From Sedimentisphaerales bacterium (GTDB lineage: Bacteria; Planctomycetota; Phycisphaerae; Sedimentisphaerales; Anaerobacaceae), in NCBI GenBank assembly GCA_016927855.1, contig JAFGLV010000145.1:1-64000 (forward strand): a stretch of 64,000 nucleotides of DNA. Direction: 5' to 3'. The position numbers and the translations under genes are program-made. Numbering within the stretch: position 1 is the first letter of the stretch; each line of letters begins with the position of its first letter. The notes below the pieces were generated by a model, which was not told the DNA's origin, ran no database searches, and worked only from the letters and a program-made list of their open reading frames with translations. Positions 46,563 to 55,100 of this stretch are shown here, in pieces.

Positions 46563-47676
46563 ACTGTCAGACAACATCTATAACGCCGGGCGCGGTCGGG
46601 ACCAGGCGAAGTTCAAGCTGTGGCGGTCGGTCGGTCTGCTGCTGACGTACCGGTGCAGCGCCGCGTGTGAATTCTGCTACTATCACTGCACGCCGCAGAA
46701 GGGCGGTCTGCTGCCGGTCGAGACAGCCGTCGCGGCGTGGCGCTCGCTCAAGACGCTGGCGGGAGACGCCGCGAAGGTTCACTTAACCGGCGGTGAACCC
46801 TTCCTTTACTGGGAGCGTCTCGTGGAGATACTCTCGGCAGGCCAGCGGGAGCACCTCGGCCCCGTCGACCTGGTCGAGACCAATGGCTCCTGGGCCGTGA
46901 GCGAGAACCTCGTTCGGGACCGTTTGCAGGTGCTGCTCAATCTTGATGTGCAGCGGCTAAAGGTCAGTGTTGATCCGTTTCACCAAGAATGTGTCGATAG
47001 CGAGCGGGTGCGCCTGCTGGCGGCAGTAGCGAAAGAGCTCTTCGGATCGCAGCGCGTACTGGTTCGCTGGCAAGAGTATCTTGACGTAGGGCGAGCGTCC
47101 TCGCTCGCCTGTCGTGCGGGGACGCACGACCTACGGCCCGACGAGTGCGATCAGGCGTACGTTGAGACGTACCATGCCCATCCGTTTCGATTCACGGGCC
47201 GGGCGGCCGGACGCCTGGCGGGCCTCTTGGCGTCGACACCAGCGGAGGCGTTCGTCAAGATGAATTGCCTGAGCGATTTCCTTGGCGCCATGGGGGTTCA
47301 CATCGACCCGTATGGCAACATCTTCAGCGGGACGTGCAGCGGGATCATCGTGGGTAATGTCAACGTGGCGCCGCTGGAAGACATCTGGAGACGATTCCAC
47401 CCCGACCAGAGCGCCTTGGTTCGAACGCTGTGCGAGCGCGGTCCCTATGGCCTGCTGGCCCAAGCGGAAGACTTAGGCTATGCACGCCTGGCGAAGTACG
47501 CTGACAAGTGCCATCTTTGTACGCACGTCCGTCAGTTCCTGTTGGAGAAAGGTCATCACGAATCCGTGATCGGTCCACCCGATTGCTATGAGAACGGCAA
47601 CGACGTCAGCTCGCCTTCTGGCGTGTCATTCCGAGCGCAGTCGAGGAATCTGGCTGCGAAGGAAGAGGGCATCTAA
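46555..47676 (+). CDS. Radical SAM protein with two repeat-derived segments
   Basis: A 373-residue radical SAM protein. The cluster motif is C-S-A-A-C-E-F-C ([18 protein letters not shown]), followed by [17 protein letters not shown] and [15 protein letters not shown]; more cysteines near FSGTCSG and DKCHLCTH suggest an auxiliary cluster. It starts with GTG, overlapping mnmG by 8 bp. Residues about 178-194 are encoded by a perfect 51-bp palindromic repeat (47085-47135), and the last 17 residues with the stop codon come from a second dispersed repeat (47623-47716), so the original C-terminus was probably shorter or different. The substrate is unknown; the family resembles STM/AlbA-like or anaerobic maturases only in general fold. 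Confidence 0.85.
   Translation: MFELSDNIYNAGRGRDQAKFKLWRSVGLLLTYRCSAACEFCYYHCTPQKGGLLPVETAVAAWRSLKTLAGDAAKVHLTGGEPFLYWERLVEILSAGQREHLGPVDLVETNGSWAVSENLVRDRLQVLLNLDVQRLKVSVDPFHQECVDSERVRLLAAVAKELFGSQRVLVRWQEYLDVGRASSLACRAGTHDLRPDECDQAYVETYHAHPFRFTGRAAGRLAGLLASTPAEAFVKMNCLSDFLGAMGVHIDPYGNIFSGTCSGIIVGNVNVAPLEDIWRRFHPDQSALVRTLCERGPYGLLAQAEDLGYARLAKYADKCHLCTHVRQFLLEKGHHESVIGPPDCYENGNDVSSPSGVSFRAQSRNLAAKEEGI
47085..47135. repeat. 51-bp cloverleaf palindrome inside the radical SAM gene
   Basis: Outer arms CGTAG (47085-47089) and CTACG (47131-47135); hairpin 1 GGCGAGCG/CGCTCGCC (47090-47097, 47102-47109); hairpin 2 GTCGTGCG/CGCACGAC (47111-47118, 47123-47130). All arms are perfect. Its length, 51 bp, equals 17 codons and it has no stop in the gene's frame. 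Confidence 0.85.
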
Positions 47677-47716
47677 TCCTGGGCCGGACCCTTCGACTCC
47701 GCTCAGGGTGACAACA
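47623..47716. repeat. Palindromic repeat, family 1 copy B, covering the end of the radical SAM gene
   Basis: The left arm (GTGTCATTCCGAGCGCAGTC from 47623) is complementary, with a few mismatches and a two-base gap, to the right arm (CGACTCCGCTCAGGGTGACA up to 47716) over about 25 bp. It shares GTCATTC-GA, GCGCAG and GAATCTGGC with the element at 2064-2173. The stop codon at 47674-47676 is inside it. Confidence 0.78.
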
Positions 47717-47851
47717 CACAAACGCACCACGGAACTACTGCCATCTGCATACCTCGGGTGAAGTTGCCGACGAACTCAGGATGATGGGCATAGCAGTGGT
47801 CGGATTGGCTCTAGCTCAGGCTGACAAACTGTTGCGTTTCACGCGAGCCGC

Positions 47852-47867
47852 ATGGGCTGAAGCCCAT
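47852..47867. repeat. Short perfect palindrome ATGGGCT-GA-AGCCCAT
   Basis: A 7-bp perfect inverted repeat with a two-base centre, 80 bp after the end of the minus-strand TolB-like gene. Could be part of another dispersed palindromic repeat or a weak terminator; no U-run follows on either strand. Confidence 0.5.
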
Positions 47868-47947
47868 CCTGCACATACCTTGTTCGCTCACCCAGAGGGA
47901 AGCCAAACGGGACGACAAACCCAAGGCATGACTCTCGTCCGACGCTG

Positions 47948-49555
47948 TTACTCGCGGAGGGATTGCCAGGGATGGTCGGTCCCGTTCGCCTTGGGCGTGG
48001 CCATGGTGATAGGCATGGTGACGGAAATCCCCTTGTCGCTACGAACGGCCTGCGCAAGCTTCACCTTGCTCGCTCGAATCGGCTCGGTCACCAGTTCGGG
48101 CACGCTGAACGTCCAAAGACACGAATCATAGAAGCGCGGGTCCTTCTGGGGCAGAAGGATCGGTTTGTGAACGCGGCCCTCTTCATCCATGTACGCCAGA
48201 TAGGTCCGGGTGAAGATGTGGCTGAGCCGCTTGCTGCTGAAGGCGATCCAGCGTCCGTTGCTGGAGAAGCTATGCCACGATTCGCTCGCGTCGCTGTTGG
48301 CGTCGAGCCGTCGCAGTTCAGCCCGTCCCGTCCGCGCAAACGCATCCAGGTCCAACAGGCACAGGTCACTGCTGGAGCGATAGACCGGAAAGCAGCCATA
48401 GTCACACGTTGTTAGCAGCAGCCAGCGACCGTCGGGGCTGATGCGAGGCAGCAGGAGCGATCGGTCTGCCTCCTGCGCCGAGAGCACCGTCTCGACCTGT
48501 CCCCACGTGTCGGTGTCAACGTCGTACGAGACGCGCACCAGGTCGTAGTGGACATCTTCGAGCCGCTGGGGAACCGCGTTGAGACCTTCCCAGGTCAGCG
48601 GGGCGCTGCAGAAATACAGGTGGCGCCCATCGGGCGACCAGGCGGGATAGGTTTCAAGCCGATCCTTACGCGCCAGGGCCGGCGCTGTTTTCAACGACTT
48701 CGCGTCGGTGCGGTAGTAGGTCATCACCGAGTCGCAGTCGAACACGTCGCGGATTTCGCTGGCGGCCGAGCGAAAGACCTGGTGCACCTGGTTGACGGAG
48801 AACGCCACGACCTTTCCGCTCGGATGCCAGGAGGTGTAGCCGAATTTCGTTGCGACCTTGCTGACCCGCTCCCCTTCGACGAGCACGGCCGGACTGCCGT
48901 ACGCGCCGCTGCGGATTGCGATGGACATGGTGTCGGTTCCATGGTTGCAGAACGCATGGCAGTTCAGACACCAGTCCTCGAGATGGTCGTTGGTCAGTAT
49001 AGTCCGCTCGTCGAAGCTGCGCAGATCGCGCTGATAGATCCCCATCTCCCGCCAGGTGGAATGTCCGGGCCGAATCCTGCGGTATACGAGGTAGCCATCG
49101 ATGTCCTCGGACGCGATCGTGTTCGTAATGGTGGCAAACCGCCTCCAGCGCTCGGACGCGCCGTCGGCGTCAGACCGGACGAAGACATCGATGTCCAAGC
49201 GACCCCCACGATTGCTTTCGAGCAGCCGGTGCCAGCGATCCTGCGGGATGCCAATCTCGTGCGTCTTGCTGAAAATCTCAATGGGCTCACCTTGGGCTCC
49301 GGAGATGCGGACGAAGCAGCCTGTTCCTTCCTCCTCGACCAGGAAGTTCAGCGGCGCGATATTCGGCGGCAGTGTCACACCACTGTAATCGGGTCGAATC
49401 CTGGGCAGACTGTTCACGGCCTCGCAGGGTTCTTCCGGCCGCGTGGCACCGCCAAATCCGTGGGTGACGACAGTAAGACCCGCCGCACAAAGGGCCAGCA
49501 CGCCCACTATGCCTATCGTTCTTGCACTGGGTTTTCCAGGTCTTTTCATGTGCAT
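47948..49555 (-). CDS. TolB-like beta-propeller protein with one CxxCH haem motif
   Basis: A 535-residue protein with an N-terminal signal/anchor segment (IGIVGVLALCAAGLTVV). A haem c attachment motif C196-L-N-C199-H200 is present (EDWCLNCHAFCNHG). Propeller blades follow: FGYTSWHPSGKVVAFSVN, YPAWSPDGRHLYFCSA, LLPRISPDGRWLLLTT, SWHSFSSNGRWIAFSSK. The combination of a single haem-c-like motif and a TolB/PD40 propeller is found next to DUF6057 genes in other phyla as far as I recall. Function unknown, probably periplasmic. It begins 5 bp after the DUF6057 stop codon. ATG 49549 is an alternative start. Confidence 0.82.
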   Translation of the reverse strand: MHMKRPGKPSARTIGIVGVLALCAAGLTVVTHGFGGATRPEEPCEAVNSLPRIRPDYSGVTLPPNIAPLNFLVEEEGTGCFVRISGAQGEPIEIFSKTHEIGIPQDRWHRLLESNRGGRLDIDVFVRSDADGASERWRRFATITNTIASEDIDGYLVYRRIRPGHSTWREMGIYQRDLRSFDERTILTNDHLEDWCLNCHAFCNHGTDTMSIAIRSGAYGSPAVLVEGERVSKVATKFGYTSWHPSGKVVAFSVNQVHQVFRSAASEIRDVFDCDSVMTYYRTDAKSLKTAPALARKDRLETYPAWSPDGRHLYFCSAPLTWEGLNAVPQRLEDVHYDLVRVSYDVDTDTWGQVETVLSAQEADRSLLLPRISPDGRWLLLTTCDYGCFPVYRSSSDLCLLDLDAFARTGRAELRRLDANSDASESWHSFSSNGRWIAFSSKRLSHIFTRTYLAYMDEEGRVHKPILLPQKDPRFYDSCLWTFSVPELVTEPIRASKVKLAQAVRSDKGISVTMPITMATPKANGTDHPWQSLRE

Positions 49556-49560
49556 GCCAA

Positions 49561-51432
49561 TCAGTTCACTCCGCCCGGCCGCCCATAGACGAAGTAGAAG
49601 AAGTAGTCGCCGGCATGATACTTCACTTGTTCCGCCCTTGCCGCCTGTTCGTTGCTTTGGTAGCGACCCATGGTCCCCATGAAATGTTCGAGGCGCTGAT
49701 GCACGTCGGCGCGCGGCCCATAGCCGCCCAGGTAGAGGGGCTGTTTGCTCATGTTCACGTGAATCAGCGCGGCCTCCTCGAAGTGTGTCGGCAGCGCGGT
49801 ATACCCGAGCCGCTTGAATTCGCCAAGCCGCTCGACGAACTTGGGCAATTGCCGGGTCGTGAGATACCAGGCCATCAGGTACTCGAATGCCATCCGGTTC
49901 GTGGGATTCTTCTCGAGCAGGCAGCGCAGCGTCCTCTCGGGCGACGAAGTCACCGACGGGAAATCGCTGTCCAGCGCGATCGAGCGCAGATGCTGCACCC
50001 GCGCATCCGTGCCCAGGTTAGGATCGCACTGCAGCAGGTCCAGGTACTGCCTGGCCCAGGCTCGATGAAAGAGGGTATGGCTCAGGGTGCCGAGGTACAC
50101 TCGCGCCGTACCGATGTTGCCTTTGACCATGTTCGCCAGCGCCAGGCGCTGCAATACCATCGGACGCTCGCCCAGCCCCTCCAGGCACTCCGTCAGGCCG
50201 TGCTCGGCCCCGTTTATAAAGCCGATCTCCAGGTAGAGATCGGCGGCGTCCCAGAACGCCTTCTTTCCCTCCGTCTCGGTCAAGAACAGGTACTCGGGAC
50301 GTTGCGGCCACTTGAACATCTCGTTGCCCAGCCGGCCGGTGTGGTACAAGGCGCAGTCGATCGCGTGCATCACCGAAGGATCGTTGAGGTGAGCCGCGCC
50401 GGTGGCAATGACCTCGGTCCACTCTTCGTGGTAGGCATAGTAATCCACCGCGAATTGGGCCTTCGTTCTGTGGTCGAGGCTGCCGAAGGCGACCGTTGTT
50501 GCGACCGCCAGCAGGAGTGCCGTCAGCGCCGCCCAGCGCCAACCTGGCGACCGCGCATAACGCCAGAGTGCCCCTTTGCGTTTTGCGCGTTTGCGCTTTG
50601 GGGGAGTGCCTTTGCCTCGACCGTATCGCGCCCATAGAGCCCGTGCGAGTCCCGCTGCTACCATCGTTGCCGGCGTGAGCAGATACATCGTATACACGAG
50701 CTCCACGGACTGGCGCCGGCCCTCGTAGCCGAGCAGTTTCCAGGAGATCGGCAGCAAGCGTGAATAGGCGTCGGCCGGGTAGATGTCGAAGGCGAGCACT
50801 CCGACCCCATAGGGCAGGGTGGCCGCGACCACGACGTATACCAACCCAAACCTCCACCGTCGCGTCGAGATCAACTCGTGAATGATACACACCACCGCGA
50901 AGAGCAGGAAGGCGCCACCCGCGACGTAGTAGCACAGAAACGACAAGGCAAGGAAAGCAGCCGGTCCGACCCAGAGCGTTCTTCTGGTCGCCAAGGCGAC
51001 ATAGATACAGGCGAGCGTCAGTGCGGCCAGCAGCGCGGTGGTCGTCGGCACATAGTACGTATACCGGCCGTAGAGAGCCAGCAACAGCAGCGCAGGGACA
51101 TACCCCACGACCGAGAGTCTCTTGAAACCCGACGAGGCTAGCAGGAAGGCAACGGACAGATAGAATGCCCAAGCCTGCGCGGTGACGACCAGCGCTCCCA
51201 GCCACGAGTAGTAGAACAACTGCGAAGCGAAAGCCGCGACGTATTCGGCGGGTCCGCCGGGATAGAACAGGTGCTCGATGAGGAACAGCCGGGTGGTGTA
51301 GAAGGCCGGGAAGTTCGTGATGATCCCTGCTCCGTGAAAGATAAGACACGGCTCGACCACCAGCCAGAGATACAGATAGAACGCGATGAAGAACACCGCC
51401 ATCGTGGTGACTGTGCGCCAACAGGGCGTCAT
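49561..51432 (-). CDS. DUF6057-family polytopic membrane protein
   Basis: A 623-residue protein with about ten hydrophobic segments in the first 340 residues (TMAVFFIAFYLYLWLVV, SWLGALVVTAQAWAFYLSVA, LLLLALYGRYTYYVP, FLALSFLCYYVAGGAFLLFA and others), a basic cytoplasmic loop (KRKRAKRKG) and a C-terminal helical, TPR-like soluble part. It matches the DUF6057 style, whose function is not known. ATG 51432 (MTPCWRT) is chosen; longer readings add a non-membrane arginine-rich leader. The gene is divergent from the second BlaI gene and is followed immediately by the TolB-like haem-motif gene. Confidence 0.8.
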   Translation of the reverse strand: MTPCWRTVTTMAVFFIAFYLYLWLVVEPCLIFHGAGIITNFPAFYTTRLFLIEHLFYPGGPAEYVAAFASQLFYYSWLGALVVTAQAWAFYLSVAFLLASSGFKRLSVVGYVPALLLLALYGRYTYYVPTTTALLAALTLACIYVALATRRTLWVGPAAFLALSFLCYYVAGGAFLLFAVVCIIHELISTRRWRFGLVYVVVAATLPYGVGVLAFDIYPADAYSRLLPISWKLLGYEGRRQSVELVYTMYLLTPATMVAAGLARALWARYGRGKGTPPKRKRAKRKGALWRYARSPGWRWAALTALLLAVATTVAFGSLDHRTKAQFAVDYYAYHEEWTEVIATGAAHLNDPSVMHAIDCALYHTGRLGNEMFKWPQRPEYLFLTETEGKKAFWDAADLYLEIGFINGAEHGLTECLEGLGERPMVLQRLALANMVKGNIGTARVYLGTLSHTLFHRAWARQYLDLLQCDPNLGTDARVQHLRSIALDSDFPSVTSSPERTLRCLLEKNPTNRMAFEYLMAWYLTTRQLPKFVERLGEFKRLGYTALPTHFEEAALIHVNMSKQPLYLGGYGPRADVHQRLEHFMGTMGRYQSNEQAARAEQVKYHAGDYFFYFVYGRPGGVN

Positions 51433-51767
51433 TCTGTCTGGCTCGCCAAGCGGCTCGTTGGACTGTGCATTGTACAAACGCTGCGTTCTCCGTTCTATGT
51501 GCCGAATAGCGCGCTGGCCGGTCGCGCCCCGGAAGCGCCGGGTTGAAGGCCAGGTTGCTCTGACCACCTCAACCAAGCTCGGACGCGCAGTATATCTATC
51601 GACAATCGGACGACGCCAATCCAATTGCCAGGATTCCGCCTTGGTGGGCCGGTGCGAGGCTTCACACAGTCACAAAAAAATATGAAGAAATCGCAGATTC
51701 TGCTTGACTTTCGTGTTACAGATGTAACATTTATATGTGTTACAGGCGTAATATTAAGGAGACGATC
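51433..51767. other. Divergent intergenic region between DUF6057 and the second BlaI gene (335 bp)
   Basis: The right part holds the promoter and two operators of the BlaI gene. The left part shows no clear start signals for the DUF6057 gene other than AT-rich stretches (GTATATCTATCG near 51590) and a small TTGTACAA palindrome. No coding sequence recognised. Confidence 0.55.
51704..51752 (+). promoter_or_regulatory. BlaI/MecI-type promoter with two TACA-N2-TGTA operators
   Basis: TTGACT (-35) at 51704-51709. Operator 1, GTTACA-GA-TGTAAC at 51715-51728, has perfect 6-bp arms and is the classical BlaI/MecI site; it lies between the -35 and the AT-rich -10 region (51725-51736). Operator 2, GTTACA-GG-CGTAAT at 51739-51752, differs at one base of the core, 24 bp downstream of the first. 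AAGGAG at 51756-51761 follows. Confidence 0.85.
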
Positions 51768-52178
51768 ATGAAAAAGGTGCCAAGAATCTCGGAGGCGGAG
51801 TGGGAGGTGATGAAGGTCTTCTGGAGCCATTCGCCGCGCACGGCCAACGATGTGGTCGAGGTGCTCTCGAAGCAGACCCATTGGAAGCGAGAGACCATCC
51901 GGACTCTCATCAATCGTCTCGTACAGAAGAAGGCCCTCGGCTTCAGGAAGCAGGGGCGCCAGTACGATTACTATTCGCTCGTAGCCGAGGCCGACTGCAT
52001 CAAAGCCGAGACGCGTTCGCTGCTGAGGCGGTTCGGCGGCGGACCAATCGAGCCGATGCTCGCCGCGTTCGTCGAGGAACGCCAACTCACGCCGGAGCAG
52101 ATCGAACGTCTGAAGCACATCCTCGACGGCAGCGACCCCAGCGGCGGACTGGGCGAGACCAAGAGGCACTCGTCGTGA
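51768..52178 (+). CDS. BlaI/MecI-family transcriptional repressor
   Basis: A 136-residue winged-helix repressor (ISEAEWEVMKVFWSHSPRTA, then HWKRETIRTLINRLVQKKAL, with wing GFRKQGRQYDYYS). ATG 51768 is 6 bp after AAGGAG; a reading from 51735 would start inside operator 2. Its operators match the family consensus, so autoregulation is very likely. The M56 partner gene starts 14 bp downstream. The other BlaI of the window has a different, arginine-rich N-terminus and a different operator, so the two pairs should not cross-talk. Confidence 0.95.
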   Translation: MKKVPRISEAEWEVMKVFWSHSPRTANDVVEVLSKQTHWKRETIRTLINRLVQKKALGFRKQGRQYDYYSLVAEADCIKAETRSLLRRFGGGPIEPMLAAFVEERQLTPEQIERLKHILDGSDPSGGLGETKRHSS

Positions 52179-52192
52179 CGAAAGGGTAATCT

Positions 52193-55100
52193 ATGGAAGC
52201 TTACGAAGCGAGTCTGGCTGCATTCCTGCAATGGCTGCTGAAGACGACCCTTCAAGGCAGCCTGCTGATCTGCCTGATCGTGGCGATCAAACTGATCCTG
52301 CGAGAGCGGCTACCGGCGCGATGGCAGTATGCCCTCTGGCTCATTCTGCTGGTCCGTCTCGCTCTGCCGTGGACGCCGCAGAGCCGCATCAGTATCTACA
52401 ACCTGGTCCCTCGCTCATCGCCCTCGCGCGACATGACAGTGGCGGCCGGTGTACATCAAGGTGAGGGAGGTGCCCAGCCAGGCGGTCCCGGTCAAGAGAG
52501 AAGCATCGACCACGCAGGTGGCGTCGACGAGGGGCTCGCCTCTGAACAGACCCAGGCCGGGCCTTCCGAACCTGTGGCGCGTCTGCCGGCGTCTGCGGTG
52601 TCGTCCAAGGGAATGACCTGGGACATAGGCAACCGGGTCTACGTACTCGCCACCGCAGCGCTGCTGTGGCTGGCGGGTACCGCCATTCTCGCGGCCTGTG
52701 TTCTGGTCAAGGCCGTGCGACTGTGGCTGGGCGTTCGTTCCGAGCGGCCGGTGACCGATCAGCAGGTCCTCGATCTTCTGGAGGACTGCAAGCTGCAGAT
52801 GCGCGTCCGGACCCTGGTGGGAGTGGTTGTCACGGACAAGGTTGCGACGCCCGCCCTTTTCGGCTTCGTTCGGCCCCGCATTCTCCTGCCCCAGGGTCTG
52901 ATCGAAACGCTCGATCTGGACGAGCTGCACGACGTCTTTCTTCACGAATTGGCCCACTTGAAGCGCCGTGACATCTACTTGGCGTGGCTGGTGTGCCTGT
53001 TGCAGTTGGTCCACTGGTTCAACCCCCTGATGTGGTATGCGTTTCGCCGGATGCGGGCCGACCAGGAGATAGCGGCCGATGCCTTGGCCCTTGCTTCCGC
53101 TGGAGCGGGAGAGTCACACCGGTATGGCCGGACTATTGTCAAGCTCCTCGAACGATTCTCTCGGCCTCAGTACTTGCCTTCTCTGGCCGGGATTCTGGAG
53201 AACCCCTCTCATGTCGAAAGGAGAATGGCCATGATTGCCCAGTTCAAGAACAACTCGTATCGCTGGTCCGCGGCGGGAATCGGCATCATAGTGGTGCTGG
53301 GTGCCATATGTATGACCGACCCGACACGAGCCACAGTGTCGGCGAGTTTTGCACCGCAAGACAAAGCCCCGATGACGATGCGCCTGGTGCAGAAGACCAC
53401 TGGATACGTGAGCGTATCGCCCGATGGGAGATACCTCTGCGATTGTGACACGTTTCTAACGGAAGGAATCATTACCATTCGGGAGTTGGCCACCGGCGCG
53501 CAACGCACGATAAAGCCGACCAAAAGCGCTCCGGACGAGAACGGTCCTGTATATCCCGTCATCTCACCGGACGGCAAGACCGTTGCATATGGTGTAGGCC
53601 GAAAGGGCACGGCGTATCTGTGTCTCATTGGTGCGGACGGCTCCGGGCAGCGTGACCTATGTCCCGCGGTGAGGTCGATCCAATGGTTCCCGGATGGCCG
53701 TCGCATACTGGGAGTTCGGAAGGCAGGGGACCCCAAAGAGATAGAGATCGTGTCCGTCTCCGCCTCAGATGGCTCTGTACAGGCAATCAAGGCACTGACT
53801 GGCGACTTCTACAACACAACCATTAGACTCTCCCCGGATGCGAAGTACGTCGCCTACGAGCTGTCTTCCAGGGATGCCCCCGCCAAACGCGATATCTTCG
53901 CAACCGAGATTGGTTCCCAGCGGGAAACGCTTCTCGTAGGGCATCCGGCTAACGACAAGCTGCTGGGTTGGACACCGGATGGGCGGCACCTCCTGTTCGC
54001 CAGTGATCGTATGGGGGGATGGAGCGTTTGGCTCTTACCCGTCGCCCAGGGCGAGGCACAGGGCATGGCGAAGTTGGTCTCGCGGGACATAGGCGATGTC
54101 GCGCCCGTAGGTTTTACAGAGAACGGCTCCTACTGCTATCGGCTGGCATACAATTATGGTAACGTCTACACGGCCACGGTCAATTTCACCACGGGTCAGC
54201 TCCTGTCGATGCCGGCTCCCTTGGAGGCCACCGGCTTCAACCTTGGTGCAGACTGGTCGCCTGACGGCAAGTATCTTGCCTATCGGTCGCAGCCAGCCCC
54301 AGTCGTTGCTCCCGAGCCGGGCGTGATCCGCATTCGTTCGCTGGCCACCGGCGAGGAACGTGAGCTTCTTCACAAGATTCCGACGCTTTTCCGGTGTATC
54401 CGCTGGTCGCCAGACGGACGTTCGCTGCTGGCGTCGCAACTGATTGCCTACGAACCTGACAAGGCCGTATGGATGAGACGTGTGTGTCGCATTGACGTGG
54501 ATACGGGTGATACTACCGTTCTGCTGGAGAAGGAAGACAATCCGGTGTGGATGGCGGAGTTGTCTCCCGACGAGAAAGCACTGTATTACTCGGGAGGGGC
54601 TATCGTTCGCAGGCAACTCGAGACGGGCGAGGAGAAAGCGATCTTTACGTTTCCACAGAACGCGCCCGGGGCTGGTTGGGCGATTTCACCGAACGGGGAA
54701 TTCATCGCCACCGGCTGCAATGAGGGAACGAAGAAGAGTCAATGGGAGGGAGGCGTCAAGAAGGTTCTCCTGATCCCTGCGCAAGGCGGGCCAGCTAGGG
54801 AACTGGTCCGCTGGGAAGAGCCCACCGGCATGCTCACCAACGTTGCCTGGTCGAGAGACAGTAAGACCGTCCTATTCACGCTCTACAAGCAGTCCGTCAC
54901 AGGAGGCAACGCACAGATGACAGATGAGTTCTGGCAGGTGCCGGCGGATGGTGGCGAACCCCGGAAGATCACGGAAACGGAACTCGGTATGTGTTATGGC
55001 GTGCGGGTCCACCCGGATGGCCAACGGATCGCCTTCTCGGCGGCAGGCCGCCGTCACGAACTGTGGGCGATGGAGAACTTTCTGCCGGTGGTCGCGACCA

